Counted from the first letter of the stretch, positions 17,876 through 28,228 are shown. The stretch: 64,000 nucleotides of DNA from an uncultured Blastocatellia bacterium (GCA_937934295.1 CALHAI010000007.1:1-64000), one strand, 5' to 3'. Numbers and translations are program-made. Notes: generated from the letters alone by a model not told the origin.

Positions 17876-20800
17876 ATGAAGCCATATCGCAAAAGGAGTT
17901 GGAGGATGTGGATCTCGACCTGTCTGATCACGGGGGCCATCTTTCTGCCTTACTTGACGACTCCGATTACGGCCCAGACGACGACGGGAGGTCTCCGTGG
18001 CGTCGTCATGGACGTGACCGGAGCCATCGTGCCCGGAGCCACGGTCGTGGCGAAGAACGCCGCGACGGGCGTAGAGCATCGGACCACGGCCACGAGCGAG
18101 GGGATCTACACGATCCCACGAATCCCGCCCGGAAAATATGACATACGGGTAGAAGCTCAAGGGTTCAAGGTGGCCGAAGTCACGGGTGTAGAAGTCGGCG
18201 TGGGGAAAGATACGGTCGTGGACTTTCGTCTGGAGCCGGGAGCGATCACCGAGGTCGTGACGGTGACCGGTGGCGGCGAAGTGCTCCTTGAGCGGGACAC
18301 GGCGCAGATCTCGGCGACGATTCAATCGCGAAAGATTCAAGACCTCCCGATCAATGTTGCGGGTGGCGGTTTGGATCGTGTGGTTTTGTTGCTGCCGGGT
18401 GTCCGAACGGGCTTCGGCAATGTCAATGCCAACGGGGTGACGCTCTCGGTCAACGGCAACCGCGCCCGGTCCAACAACTTCACTATAGACGGCGTGGACA
18501 ATAATGATCTTTCCATCGGTGGTCCCAACTACTTCGTGCAGAATCGCGACCTGATCCAGGAGTATCAGGTGATCACCAACAACTTCTCTGCTGAATACGG
18601 GCGCAATCAGGGAGCCATCGTCAACATCGTCAGCAAGTCGGGGACGAACGAGTTCCACGGGACGGTAGCGTGGTACCACCGGGACCGGAAGCTTTGGGAC
18701 TCGCTGACAAATCTGGAGCGCCGTTCTGGGCAGAAGGAGCCGCTGCCAGATCTGGTCAACGTGTTCGACTACACGATCGGCGGCCCGATTGTGAAGAATA
18801 AGGTCTTCTTCTTCCACGCCGGTCACTTCATCCGCAACCCTCAGTTTGCTGATCTGCGGACGACGTCATTGGCGCCGACGCCCGAAGGCATCCAGATGTT
18901 GAAGAATGCCTTCCCGAATAATCCGGCCATTCAGTATTACGCCGACTTTTCGGCCTTCGCGCTCCCGATTGGCAATCCCACGATTCGCCCAGATGTGCCG
19001 GCTTCCACGATCACGATCGGGAACCTGAAGGTCCCGGTCGCCGCCGTGCGTCGAGCCGTGCCTCTGTCGGGGCGATTGGACGAGATCAACGTGCGCAGTG
19101 ATGTGCATCCGAGTGATCGGGATCGCATCTGGGGACGCTACTTCATCCAAGACCGGCCAGGAAAAGACTTCCTGGTGGACGTGCGCGGGTGGACCGGCGA
19201 CATCCCCTTCCGAACCCAACAGGCCGGCGGCGGATGGACGCGGAACATCTCCATGCGATCGGTCAATGAATTCCGGTTCAACTTCTCGCGGCTATTTGTG
19301 ATCTTCGGGGGTGGGGGAAGTGGTGGCAAGGGGAACATTCCACACCCGGATAAGATTGATAAAGCGCTGACATTTCTCAACCCCATCTTCCGGGCGGATA
19401 ACGGGGCACCGCTTCTGAGCGTCGGCCCCGCCACCAACCTGCCCCAGGGGCGCACGGTCGAATCTTTCCAGTTCAACGACAATTTCACGCTCACGGTTGG
19501 ACGCCACCAATTGAAGATGGGGATTGATATTCGTCGTTTGAGAAATGCCGTGCCGTTCTTGCCGAACGTCAACGGAGCATTTACCTTCTCGACAGCCCAA
19601 CGATTGGCCGATAACAATCCCAACTTCCTGACGGTGGCGCTCGGTCCGGCGACGCTCAAGTACACGGAGACCGATCAATTCTATTTCTTCCAGGACGACT
19701 GGCGCATTCGCCCCAATCTCACGCTCAATCTCGGCCTCCGGTACGAGAACACGGGTCAGCCGATGAACCTCTTGAACGAGATCACCGCGGCGCGCGAGCG
19801 GGATCCGCAGCGAGCGTTCTGGCGACAGGACCTACCGCTTGAAGCTCGCATTGTGCCACGCGTTCCCACGGACAACAATAACTTCGCGCCGCGCTTTGGG
19901 TTCGTCTACACGCCGCGTTGGGGCAAGTGGCTCTTTGGCGAAGACCGGACGGTCATTCGAGGCGGCTATGGGATCGCCTACGATCCGGCGTTCTACAACC
20001 TGATGCTCAATATCTCGACCTCGTCGCCGCTCGTCTTCCTGACGAGCGTGGCGAACTTCCCCGTTCCCGATCCTGTGCCGACGGGAGACAAGGTGCGCGA
20101 TGCCGCTGTGCGAGCTGGGGTCATTCGCTTCAATACCTTCGATCCTCGGTTCTTCGCCCGTACGGTTCCGGCCTTGGACTTCCGCCAGCCCTATGTGCAA
20201 CAGTGGTCGCTCGGAATCCAGCGCGAACTCGTCCGCGAGAATGTGCTTGAAATCCGGTATGTCGGGAACCATCAAGTTGGCCAATTTCAAACGGTCAACT
20301 TCAACCCATTCATCGGGAATCTGGTCCGAGGATTTGGCCCCGTCCGGTATGTGGACCCGGCGGACAATCAGGTGAAGACGCTCACCTTCCCCGGATTCCC
20401 GCAGATTCTGCCACGAGGCGTCGCGCCGCTCACCTGCACGGACAATCCGGCGACGGCGGATAACGAGGCCCTTTGCGATGGGCGGTTGTTCCCGTCTGGC
20501 GTCGCCCGAGTGCGCATTAATGGCGTTTCGGCCAGCCACAACGGGCTGCAACTGCGATTGGACGGCCGAGTCCGGCAGCAGTGGACCTACACGGTCAGCT
20601 ACACCTGGAGCCACACGATTGACAATTCGAGCGAGGTCTTCAATTTCGATACCGGGAATTCCGTCACCGTCGCCCAGAATCCGCTCAATCTCACGCGCGC
20701 CGAGCGTGGGAACTCCGGTTTCGATGCGCGGCATTTGTTCGCGGCCTCCTGGATCTGGGACCTCCCGTTCCGGCGCGATCAGCGCGGCTTTCTCGGGCGG

Positions 20801-21433
20801 CTCATTGGTGGTTGGCAGTTTAACGGGATCGTGCGCATCCAAAGTGGACAGTGGTTCACGCCGGTTCAGCAGCAGCTCATCAACCCGTATGAAGATCAGC
20901 CCTTCGTTCAGTCCTTCATCGGGCGTTCCCACCTGCGCCCGTTCAACGGCAATCCGGCCGCTCCGATTGATCGGGTCGGCATCACGGACGTTGACGCCTG
21001 CGTCTTCTATCGGTTGGCGGTGTGCGGCACAAGCGCAGGAGTCCCCATTCTTCGATCCAGTCCCACGGGCTTCTGGCTCCTGAACGATCTCAACCGAGGG
21101 GTCTTCACGCCGGTGACACCGAACGACGTGCGGGTGATCGTCAACGGTCCGGGAGCAGCTCAGCGCTTCGGGACACCTTTTGGGACGCTCGGACGGAACA
21201 CTTTCAAAGGAGATCGCTTTGAGGGTGTTGACCTGAGCATCTTCAAGAGCACGCGCGTCACCGAGCGCGTCTCGATCCAGTACCGGTTGAACCTCTTCAA
21301 TGCCTTCAACCACCCCTTCTTTGGAATCCCCAATAGCATCTTTGTTGAGCAAGCGGGCCGCACCTACTTCAACTTCCAGGAGAATAACGGTGGTCGCCGG
21401 ACGATTGAGATGGCCCTGAAGATCATCTTCTGA
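17876..21433 (+). CDS. TonB-dependent receptor (Oar-like), 1185 aa
   Basis: Signal peptide with an unusually long basic start (cleavage about residue 33, TITAQ), a carboxypeptidase-regulatory-like domain (about 40-118, GVVMDVTGAIVPGATV), a plug domain with LPGVRTGFGNVNANGV and FTIDGVDNNDL, the signature KSGTNEFHGT near residue 253, and a beta-barrel ending MALKIIF. It would import an unknown ligand across the outer membrane with TonB energy. The ATG is preceded by GAGGAGGGACACGTT. Its promoter region has a consensus -24/-12 element and a paired dyad, and a strong intrinsic terminator follows the gene. Confidence 0.92.
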   Translation: MKPYRKRSWRMWISTCLITGAIFLPYLTTPITAQTTTGGLRGVVMDVTGAIVPGATVVAKNAATGVEHRTTATSEGIYTIPRIPPGKYDIRVEAQGFKVAEVTGVEVGVGKDTVVDFRLEPGAITEVVTVTGGGEVLLERDTAQISATIQSRKIQDLPINVAGGGLDRVVLLLPGVRTGFGNVNANGVTLSVNGNRARSNNFTIDGVDNNDLSIGGPNYFVQNRDLIQEYQVITNNFSAEYGRNQGAIVNIVSKSGTNEFHGTVAWYHRDRKLWDSLTNLERRSGQKEPLPDLVNVFDYTIGGPIVKNKVFFFHAGHFIRNPQFADLRTTSLAPTPEGIQMLKNAFPNNPAIQYYADFSAFALPIGNPTIRPDVPASTITIGNLKVPVAAVRRAVPLSGRLDEINVRSDVHPSDRDRIWGRYFIQDRPGKDFLVDVRGWTGDIPFRTQQAGGGWTRNISMRSVNEFRFNFSRLFVIFGGGGSGGKGNIPHPDKIDKALTFLNPIFRADNGAPLLSVGPATNLPQGRTVESFQFNDNFTLTVGRHQLKMGIDIRRLRNAVPFLPNVNGAFTFSTAQRLADNNPNFLTVALGPATLKYTETDQFYFFQDDWRIRPNLTLNLGLRYENTGQPMNLLNEITAARERDPQRAFWRQDLPLEARIVPRVPTDNNNFAPRFGFVYTPRWGKWLFGEDRTVIRGGYGIAYDPAFYNLMLNISTSSPLVFLTSVANFPVPDPVPTGDKVRDAAVRAGVIRFNTFDPRFFARTVPALDFRQPYVQQWSLGIQRELVRENVLEIRYVGNHQVGQFQTVNFNPFIGNLVRGFGPVRYVDPADNQVKTLTFPGFPQILPRGVAPLTCTDNPATADNEALCDGRLFPSGVARVRINGVSASHNGLQLRLDGRVRQQWTYTVSYTWSHTIDNSSEVFNFDTGNSVTVAQNPLNLTRAERGNSGFDARHLFAASWIWDLPFRRDQRGFLGRLIGGWQFNGIVRIQSGQWFTPVQQQLINPYEDQPFVQSFIGRSHLRPFNGNPAAPIDRVGITDVDACVFYRLAVCGTSAGVPILRSSPTGFWLLNDLNRGVFTPVTPNDVRVIVNGPGAAQRFGTPFGTLGRNTFKGDRFEGVDLSIFKSTRVTERVSIQYRLNLFNAFNHPFFGIPNSIFVEQAGRTYFNFQENNGGRRTIEMALKIIF

Positions 21434-21459
21434 GGGTTGACTTCTTCTGCGTCTGTTCG

Positions 21460-21495
21460 GCGGGCTGAAGCCGATGGGCTTCAGCCCGCTTTTTT
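21460..21495 (+). terminator. Intrinsic terminator after the receptor at 17876
   Basis: GCGGGCTGAAGCC (21460-21472), loop GATG, GGCTTCAGCCCGC (21477-21489) followed directly by TTTTTT. A 13-bp perfect stem with U-tract, separating the receptor cluster from the convergent nuo operon. Confidence 0.88.
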
Positions 21496-21531
21496 CCTCC
21501 CCGAGGATTTCTCCGACTGAGACTCCGAGAC

Positions 21532-23079
21532 TCAGAAGGCGGCGATGGCTTCGCGGGTCGCCTGCATGAGCTGTTCCGCGGCAATACGGGAGAAGTCCAC
21601 CCAAGGCGGCGGATAAATCCCCACGACCAAGACCATAAGGGCAGCCATGACCAACGCCGTCCTCATGAGCGGGGTCAGCGCGAGCGGCGTTGGCTCCAGG
21701 ATGGGCCCCATGAACATCGCCTTGATGAACCGCGCGTAGTAGTAAAGCGAAACGGCCGTATTGATCACGGCGATGACGGCCAGTGCGGCGAGCCACCGAT
21801 TCCCCGTCTCAATAAGCCCAGCGAAGAGGAAGTACTTCCCCAGGAAGCCGGCCGTCGGCGGAATTCCCGCCAGGCTGATCAGGAAGATCGTCATCAAAAC
21901 AGCCATCAAGGGATTCGTATGAATGAGCCCATTAAAATCCTCCACGCGATCTCCCGCAATGCCCCCGCGCCGTAGGGCGATGATCGCTCCCCAGGCGCCG
22001 AGATTCATGAAGACGTAGACGAAGAGGTAAATGACGAGACCGATATAACCGGTTCGATTCCCCGCCACCAGACCCAGCAGCAGAAATCCCGCGTGCGAGA
22101 TCGAGGAATAGGCCATGAGCCGTTTGGCGTTCGCCTGCGTGATGGCGGCCAGATTCCCCCACGTCATCGTCAGAGCCGAGACAGCGCCGATCAACGCCAT
22201 CCATCCGAGGTTCTCCAGCGACGTCGTCCCTCGCAGGGAGGGTAACCCGTAAACGAAGATACGGGCGAAGATGGCGAACGCCGCCGCTTTCGACCCGACG
22301 GACATGAAAGCCGTCACCGAACTGGGCGCCCCCTCATAGGCGTCCGGTGCCCACATGTGGAAGGGCACGGCGGCGACTTTGAAGAAGAGGCCCGCGACGA
22401 TGAAGACCATGGCCAGGATCGCTAAAAAGCCCGGCGTCTGCTCGGCCGCGAGCGCCGATGCGATCTTCTGCAAATTCGTCTCTCCGGTGACGCCATAGAG
22501 CAGTGAGACCCCATAGAGAAAGATGCCCGAGGAGAAGATGCCGAGCAGGAAATACTTCAAGGCCCCTTCGTTCGACTTCCGATCCCCCTTGAAGTACGCG
22601 ACGAGCACGTAGACGGAAATGGCCGCCAGCTCGAAACTGATGAAGATGGCCAGCAGATCCATGCCCGAGGCCATGAACATCATGCCGACGGTCGCAAAGA
22701 GGATGAGGGCGTAATACTCACCACGCTGCTCGCGCTCGATGTCGAGGAATTTGATCGAGAGCGCGATGGCGAGCGCCGCCGTCACCAAGAAGATCACTTT
22801 GAAGACGATGGCGAAGGAATCCAGAACGTACATCTCATAGAAGCCGAGGGCTTCATGCCCGCGTAAATTGAGGGAGGTTTGCGCGAGCGTGGCGGCACTC
22901 GCTCCGATCCCACCCAACGCCAGATAAGCGGCCCATCGGCGCTCGGTCGCCCGCCATCCGACATCGAGAATGAGCAGCAAACAGGCGAAGGCCGCCAGCA
23001 TGATCTCCGGCATCAAAAACATCACCGCCTGCTCGACCAACCATCGCCAATCGAGTCCTTGAAAGAGCAGTGCCCTCAT
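21532..23079 (-). CDS. nuoN: NADH-quinone oxidoreductase subunit N
   Basis: A 515-residue polytopic membrane subunit of complex I, one of the three antiporter-like proton-pumping subunits. The translation from the ATG at 23077-23079 (MRALLFQGLDW) has about 14 hydrophobic helices and the family stretches FISFELAAISVYVLVAY and KYFLLGIFSSGI. It also has the lysine-bearing helix region KVAAVPFHMWAPDAYEGAP found in NuoL/M/N proteins. The frame is open upstream, but AAGGAGGAGGA sits right before this ATG and an earlier start would run into nuoM. It is the last gene of the nuo cluster, 10 nt after nuoM. Confidence 0.93.
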   Translation of the reverse strand: MRALLFQGLDWRWLVEQAVMFLMPEIMLAAFACLLLILDVGWRATERRWAAYLALGGIGASAATLAQTSLNLRGHEALGFYEMYVLDSFAIVFKVIFLVTAALAIALSIKFLDIEREQRGEYYALILFATVGMMFMASGMDLLAIFISFELAAISVYVLVAYFKGDRKSNEGALKYFLLGIFSSGIFLYGVSLLYGVTGETNLQKIASALAAEQTPGFLAILAMVFIVAGLFFKVAAVPFHMWAPDAYEGAPSSVTAFMSVGSKAAAFAIFARIFVYGLPSLRGTTSLENLGWMALIGAVSALTMTWGNLAAITQANAKRLMAYSSISHAGFLLLGLVAGNRTGYIGLVIYLFVYVFMNLGAWGAIIALRRGGIAGDRVEDFNGLIHTNPLMAVLMTIFLISLAGIPPTAGFLGKYFLFAGLIETGNRWLAALAVIAVINTAVSLYYYARFIKAMFMGPILEPTPLALTPLMRTALVMAALMVLVVGIYPPPWVDFSRIAAEQLMQATREAIAAF

Positions 23080-23089
23080 TCCTCCTCCT

Positions 23090-24847
23090 TCATCGTTCGT
23101 GCTCATGGCCTGTGGGTCGAGGACCAACCGATGAAGCTTCGCGCGAATGGAACGCCGGGAGAGACAATGGCTGGCCCCCTTCGGCGCGTTCCAAGAGGCC
23201 CCGCGCATATCCCGGTCGCACCTGTTCGACGACCACCGCCACCGGCCTCTCGAAATAGCTCAAAAAGGGCTTGGGATAGATACCGATCCAGAAGGCCAGG
23301 ATCACCAACGGGAGGAAATACGCCCACTCGCGCGGATAGAGGTCGGGCAAGTGGCGATTGTCCTCCTTCACCTCGCCATACATCGTACGCTGATAGAGCC
23401 AGAGCATATATCCGGCACCGAGTACGATGCCGGTTGCCGCGAACGCCGCCCAGAGCCGATTCTCCTCGAAGACGCCGCGCAAGATGAGGAACTCCCCAAT
23501 GAAGCCGTTGAGCATGGGCAATCCGATCGAAGACATCATCATGATCATGAAGACGGCGGCGAAGCCCGGCATGACGTGACTCAATCCCCGATAGTCGTTG
23601 ATCATGCGCGTATGGTGCCGCTCGTAGACGACGCCGACGATCAAAAAGAGCGCGCTCGTCGAGATCCCATGATTGATCATCTGTAAGACGGCGCCATGAA
23701 GCGCGCTCGGATTGAAGGCGAAGATGCCGAGCATGATCATCCCCATGTGGCTGATCGAGGAGTAAGCGACCAGCCGTTTCCAATCCCGTTGGGCCATGGC
23801 GACGAGCGCCCCGTAGACGATCCCCATGATGGCGAGAAACGCCATCACCTGGACGACGCGGGGATCGCGGCTCGCATCGGGGAAGATCGGGAGATTGAAG
23901 CGAACGAACCCGTAGGTCCCAAGCTTGAGCAAGATACCGGCCAGGATGACCGATCCTGCCGTCGGCGCCTCCGTATGGGCATCAGGGAGCCAGGTGTGGA
24001 AGGGGAACATCGGGACCTTAATGGCGAAGCTCAGAAAGAAGCCGGCGAAGAGCCACATCTGCAGCGAGAGCGGAATAATCGGCCCTCCGCCCAGCCGCGC
24101 GGTGCCCAGCGCTTGCATCGCCATGATGTTGAACGTCCCTTTGCCCTGCATGCCGAGGTGCAGGGCCGATTCGATCATGCGATACATCGGCTCGTTCTCG
24201 CCCGAGATGAATCGCGCCGCCTGCAGAACGGCCTGTTGCACCTCGGGTTGCTTCAGGTAGTCGGGGAAGATGAAGTAGAGCTTCAAAATGGCGAGCAGCA
24301 TCACGACCGAGCCAAAGAGCGTGTAGATGAAGAACTTGATCGCCGCATAGAGCCGATTCTCGCTCCCCCATACCCCGATCAGGAAGTACATCGGCACGAG
24401 CATCACCTCCCAGAAGACATAGAAGAGGAACATGTCCATGGAGACGAAGACGCCGATGATGCCCGTCTGCAGGAGGAGCAGGACGACATAATATTCCTTC
24501 ACACGCTCTTGGATGAAGCCCCAGGAGCAGGCGACGGCGATCACGCCGATCAAGGTCGTCAGCAGCACGAGCACGACCGAAATGCCATCCACGCCCAGCT
24601 GATACCGCGCGCCGATCTGTGGGATCCACTCCACATCCTCGATGAATTGAATCCCCCCCAACCGACGATCATACGCCAGCAGCAGCAACGACGGCAGAAA
24701 GCTCACGATCGCCCACACATTGGCGAAGAGGCGAATCGCTTGCTTCCGCTCCCGGTGGAAGAAGAAGATCAGGATGAGCGCCCCGAGAACGGGGAGCCAC
24801 GTGATGATCGAGAGCAGATGAGCATCGGCGAGACGTCCCGGCGACAT
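23090..24847 (-). CDS. nuoM: NADH-quinone oxidoreductase subunit M
   Basis: A 585-residue antiporter-like subunit of complex I. Hallmarks are the conserved Glu in FYVFWEVMLVPMYFLIGVW on helix 5, the KVPMFPFHTWLPDAHTEAPT stretch and the helix-12 region RDWKRLVAYSSISHMG. These residues form a proton path through the inner membrane. The protein is longer than the roughly 500 residues usual for NuoM because of a loop around residues 205-245 (between LKLYFIFPDY and the next helix) and an extended hydrophilic C-terminal tail of about 45 residues. nuoL ends 9 nt upstream of its start. Confidence 0.93.
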   Translation of the reverse strand: MSPGRLADAHLLSIITWLPVLGALILIFFFHRERKQAIRLFANVWAIVSFLPSLLLLAYDRRLGGIQFIEDVEWIPQIGARYQLGVDGISVVLVLLTTLIGVIAVACSWGFIQERVKEYYVVLLLLQTGIIGVFVSMDMFLFYVFWEVMLVPMYFLIGVWGSENRLYAAIKFFIYTLFGSVVMLLAILKLYFIFPDYLKQPEVQQAVLQAARFISGENEPMYRMIESALHLGMQGKGTFNIMAMQALGTARLGGGPIIPLSLQMWLFAGFFLSFAIKVPMFPFHTWLPDAHTEAPTAGSVILAGILLKLGTYGFVRFNLPIFPDASRDPRVVQVMAFLAIMGIVYGALVAMAQRDWKRLVAYSSISHMGMIMLGIFAFNPSALHGAVLQMINHGISTSALFLIVGVVYERHHTRMINDYRGLSHVMPGFAAVFMIMMMSSIGLPMLNGFIGEFLILRGVFEENRLWAAFAATGIVLGAGYMLWLYQRTMYGEVKEDNRHLPDLYPREWAYFLPLVILAFWIGIYPKPFLSYFERPVAVVVEQVRPGYARGLLERAEGGQPLSLPAFHSREASSVGPRPTGHEHER

Positions 24848-24856
24848 ACCCTCCCC

Positions 24857-27046
24857 CTACCACGAGATGATCAGATACAGAGCCGTGAGCAAAAAGAGAC
24901 CGGCCGTGATGACGAGCGCATAATTCTGCGCGAATCCCGTCTGCGCCATGCGGAAGACGGTCGAGAAGAGCTTCGTCATCGCGCCGATGGCGTTCACCAG
25001 GAAATCCACGACGTAGAGATCGAACCAGCCGGAGACCTTGCTCCAGAAGACGGTCATCCACGCCGAGCCATTGACGCCGCCATCCACGCCATGCGCATCC
25101 ACGCGCCAAGAGAGCCGACTCAATCCGAGCGCCAGTCCATGGACGAAGACCCCTTCGTAGAACTCATCGACCCAATACTTGTTCGCGCTGGCGACATAGA
25201 GTGGACGAATCGCGCGGACGATGGCTTCCAGTCGGTCGCGCCGTCGAAGATAGAGCGTCGCGCACCCGTACATGATCCCGACGGCCAAAAGGACCGACGC
25301 GAGCATGAGGAGGTACTCGATCGCCGAATGCGCCTCCGCATGAGCGCCGACTTCCGCAAGCGCCGTCTCCCCATGCTCGATCATCGGCGAGATCCTCCCT
25401 TCCGCCCGATGCCAGATCACCGGCTCCAACCACTTCTCGAAGCGATTTGTCCCCCCAAGCGATTCCGGCCACCCGATCCACCCACTCGCCAGAGCGCCAA
25501 TGGCCAGGACGATGAGTGGAATCGTCATGACGCGCGGCGATTCTCGAACCTCGTGCGCGCCGTGCTCCTCATGTCCGTGAGAAGCGCCGCCTCCCCCAGC
25601 CACGACGAACCGTGGCTCCCCCCAAAAGGTCAAGGCGACGAGCCGCGTCATGTAGAAGGCCGTCATCCCCGCACCCAGGAATCCCAGCAGCCACAGCCAC
25701 CGCCCACCCGGAATCCCCCCCGCGGAAAACGTGCGCCATAGGATCTCGTCTTTGCTGAAGAAGCCGGAGAAGAGCGGGATCCCACAGATGGCCAACCATC
25801 CCGCCAGAAAGGTCTTATAGGTGATCGGCATGAAGCGGGCCAATCCCCCCATGCGCCGCATGTCCATCTCGTGATGGAGCGCGATGATGACCGACCCCGC
25901 CCCCAGAAACATCAAGGCCTTGAAGAAGGCATGCGTGTAGAGGTGAAAGATGCCCGCCGCAAAGGCCCCCACCCCGCAGGCCAGAAACATGTACCCCAAT
26001 TGCGAGATCGTCGAGTAGGCCAGGACCTTCTTGATGTCCGTCTGCGTGAACCCCATCGAGGCCGCCCACACGGCCGTGAGGACGCCCACGAGCGCGACCA
26101 CGAACATCATCGTCGGAGATTTCTGGAAGAGCACGTTCGTACGCGTGACCATGTAAACGCCCGCCGTCACCATCGTCGCCGCATGAATGAGCGCGGAGAC
26201 GGGCGTCGGCCCCGCCATGGCATCCGGCAACCAGACATAGAGCGGAATCTGCGCGCTCTTGCCCGTCGCGCCAATGAAGAGCCCGAGCGCGATCCAGGAT
26301 GCCAATCCCCACATCCCGAAATGTTCCTGCGGCAGATAGGCGTCGTTCTTGGCCAGTTCCATCACTTCGGTGAATTGCAGCGTCCCGAAGAGCGAGAAGA
26401 TGGCGAACATCGCCAGCAGGAATCCGAAATCCCCAACCCGGTTCACGATGAACGCCTTCTTGCTCGCATAGGCCGCATAGTTCCAGTGGAAGTAATACCC
26501 GATGAGGAGATAGGAGCAGAGGCCCACGCCTTCCCAGCCGACGAACATCATCAGGAAGTTCGAACTCATCACGAGCACGAGCATCATGAACATGAACAGG
26601 TTCATCTGCGCGAAGAAGCGGTAGAATCCCCCGTCGCCGCGCATGTACCCGATCGAGAAGACATGGATCCAAAAGCCCACGAACGTGACAATGAGGATCA
26701 TCACGGCCGAGAGCTGATCCAACTGGTACGACCACTCAATGCGCACGGGGACGGTCTTGCCCGCCTCCGGTCCCAGACTCAGACGCGCATCGCCTCCCAA
26801 CACCCAGGTGAACGAATGCGGGAACCCACCGGCTTCGCGGGAGAGATACGGTCGCCCGTGCGTCGGCCAATACGCCGTCGCGAACTCGTAGACCGCCCCG
26901 ATTGAGATCACGAGCGAGAGGAAGACCGAACCGCACGCGATCCAAGAGATCGTCTTCTCCGAGAGTCTCAACGTCCGACCGAAGAGGCCAAGACATAGAG
27001 CGCTGAGCAATGGAAGCGCTGGAATGAGCCAAATCAGTTCCAACAT
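24857..27046 (-). CDS. nuoL: NADH-quinone oxidoreductase subunit L
   Basis: A 729-residue subunit of complex I, the distal proton pump that also carries the long lateral helix. Conserved stretches include MFVGWEGVGLCSYLLIGYY, KSAQIPLYVWLPDAMAGPTP and the NuoL-specific VSALIHAATMVTAGVYM. The start at 27044-27046 (MLELIWLIPALPLL) matches the family; the open frame continues 14 codons further to 27088. A histidine-rich loop (GGGASHGHEEHGAHE) lies around residue 500. The product is larger than E. coli NuoL (613 residues), mainly in this loop and the C-terminal part. A 198-nt gap separates it from nuoK upstream. Confidence 0.93.
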   Translation of the reverse strand: MLELIWLIPALPLLSALCLGLFGRTLRLSEKTISWIACGSVFLSLVISIGAVYEFATAYWPTHGRPYLSREAGGFPHSFTWVLGGDARLSLGPEAGKTVPVRIEWSYQLDQLSAVMILIVTFVGFWIHVFSIGYMRGDGGFYRFFAQMNLFMFMMLVLVMSSNFLMMFVGWEGVGLCSYLLIGYYFHWNYAAYASKKAFIVNRVGDFGFLLAMFAIFSLFGTLQFTEVMELAKNDAYLPQEHFGMWGLASWIALGLFIGATGKSAQIPLYVWLPDAMAGPTPVSALIHAATMVTAGVYMVTRTNVLFQKSPTMMFVVALVGVLTAVWAASMGFTQTDIKKVLAYSTISQLGYMFLACGVGAFAAGIFHLYTHAFFKALMFLGAGSVIIALHHEMDMRRMGGLARFMPITYKTFLAGWLAICGIPLFSGFFSKDEILWRTFSAGGIPGGRWLWLLGFLGAGMTAFYMTRLVALTFWGEPRFVVAGGGGASHGHEEHGAHEVRESPRVMTIPLIVLAIGALASGWIGWPESLGGTNRFEKWLEPVIWHRAEGRISPMIEHGETALAEVGAHAEAHSAIEYLLMLASVLLAVGIMYGCATLYLRRRDRLEAIVRAIRPLYVASANKYWVDEFYEGVFVHGLALGLSRLSWRVDAHGVDGGVNGSAWMTVFWSKVSGWFDLYVVDFLVNAIGAMTKLFSTVFRMAQTGFAQNYALVITAGLFLLTALYLIISW

Positions 27047-27244
27047 GGCACGGCCCTCTCCTCCTGGAATCGCGAAATCACCCGCCATGAATTCCCGCCT
27101 TCCTCAAGGCTTCGGCCAACGCCGCCTCCAATCGCCGTTCCCGCTCCGGCGCGCGCGTATGCCCCTTTGTCCCCATCAAGACGAGGCCACCCCACAACCC
27201 CCGCATCGGAAATCTCACCTGATGCGCTGCGCGGCATTCCCACA
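27047..27244 (-). other. Gap inside the nuo cluster, no supported gene
   Basis: The other nuo genes in this run are separated by 0-24 nt, but nuoK and nuoL are 198 nt apart. A 69-codon open frame on the minus strand (27034-27243) overlaps the nuoL start, is rich in Gly/Ala/Arg and resembles no subunit. No clear hairpin or promoter was found. Confidence 0.5.
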
Positions 27245-27640
27245 TCACCATTTCAAGAGATTGATCTCATCAATGGCCACCGTCTGGCGATTCCGATAGA
27301 GGGCGATGAGGATGCCTAAGCCGATAACGGCTTCGGCCGCCGCCACGACGATGATGAAGATCGTGAAGATATGCCCCATGTTCTCGGAGATGCGCCCCAT
27401 CGCCTGCCAATAGCGCGTGAAGGCGATGAAATTCAGATTCGCGGCATTCAGGATCAACTCGATGGACATGAAGATGATGAGGATATTGCGGCGGGTGAGC
27501 ACACCCAGCACCCCGATGGCGAAGAGCATGAAGCTGACCACGAGGAAATCCACGATCCCTTTCGGGGCCGTGAGGCCTTCGAAGAATCGGCCCACGAAGG
27601 ACGTCGGCTCTTGGAGCGCCCAGATCATGGCCACGTGCAT
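27245..27640 (-). CDS. nuoK: NADH-quinone oxidoreductase subunit K
   Basis: A 131-residue membrane subunit of complex I with three helices. The core [20 protein letters not shown] includes the conserved membrane Glu of NuoK, and a second acidic residue follows in [20 protein letters not shown]. Both belong to the proton path next to NuoJ. The chosen ATG (27638-27640) is preceded by GGGGAGGGGAAG; a TTG at 27667 would overlap nuoJ. The protein is about 30 residues longer than usual at the N-terminus, so the ATG at 27626-27628 is an alternative start. Confidence 0.9.
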   Translation of the reverse strand: MHVAMIWALQEPTSFVGRFFEGLTAPKGIVDFLVVSFMLFAIGVLGVLTRRNILIIFMSIELILNAANLNFIAFTRYWQAMGRISENMGHIFTIFIIVVAAAEAVIGLGILIALYRNRQTVAIDEINLLKW

Positions 27641-27663
27641 CTTCCCCTCCCCTGCCACGGCCT

Positions 27664-28215
27664 TCAATCGAATGTCTCCTCCTGACGTCGCGTGCGAGCC
27701 AGGATCACCGATCCGACGATCGCCACAAGCAACAACAGGGACGCGATCTCGAAAGGTAAGGCGGCGCGCGTATAGAGCGCGCTCCCCACCCGCTGCGTGT
27801 CCTCCGCGAGGGCGAGCGGCGTCTCTTCCATCGGCGCATGGGCCGGCGGCAAGAGATGCGCTTCGCGCCGCAGGGCGATGATCGTCGCGATGAGCATCGC
27901 ACCCACGAGCGCCCAGGCCACGGCCTCTTGCCGTGTGAATAAGCGCGTCGCTTCGGTGATCTCCTCACGCACGTTCACGAGCATGATGACGAAGATGAAG
28001 AGGACGACTACGCCACCGACGTAAATGAGGATCTGCGCGCCGGCCACGAACTCCGCATGCAGGAGCACAAATAAACCGGCCACGCCGATCAACGCTCCCA
28101 TGAGATAAAGCGCCGCATGCACGGCCGATCGCGCCCGAATGAGCGAGACAGCCATGATGAGCACGAAGAACGCCAATCCGTAGTAGAAGACGATCTGCGC
28201 CCCTTTCAACTCCAT
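27664..28215 (-). CDS. nuoJ: NADH-quinone oxidoreductase subunit J
   Basis: A 183-residue membrane subunit of complex I with five predicted helices. The third contains the well-conserved [21 protein letters not shown]-type sequence (here residues about 57-77). This helix carries the pi-bulge involved in coupling quinone chemistry to proton pumping. The ATG at 28213-28215 is preceded by GAGGAGGGGGCGGAC; frame upstream of it is unlike NuoJ and overlaps nuoI. It lies between nuoI (13 nt upstream) and nuoK. Confidence 0.9.
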   Translation of the reverse strand: MELKGAQIVFYYGLAFFVLIMAVSLIRARSAVHAALYLMGALIGVAGLFVLLHAEFVAGAQILIYVGGVVVLFIFVIMLVNVREEITEATRLFTRQEAVAWALVGAMLIATIIALRREAHLLPPAHAPMEETPLALAEDTQRVGSALYTRAALPFEIASLLLLVAIVGSVILARTRRQEETFD

Positions 28216-28228
28216 GTCCGCCCCCTCC

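Noticed and set aside
5987-21433. Recent tandem duplication of the receptor genes
   Set aside because: The receptors share domain order and short signatures, but lengths, signal peptides and most of the barrel sequence differ, so any duplication is old.
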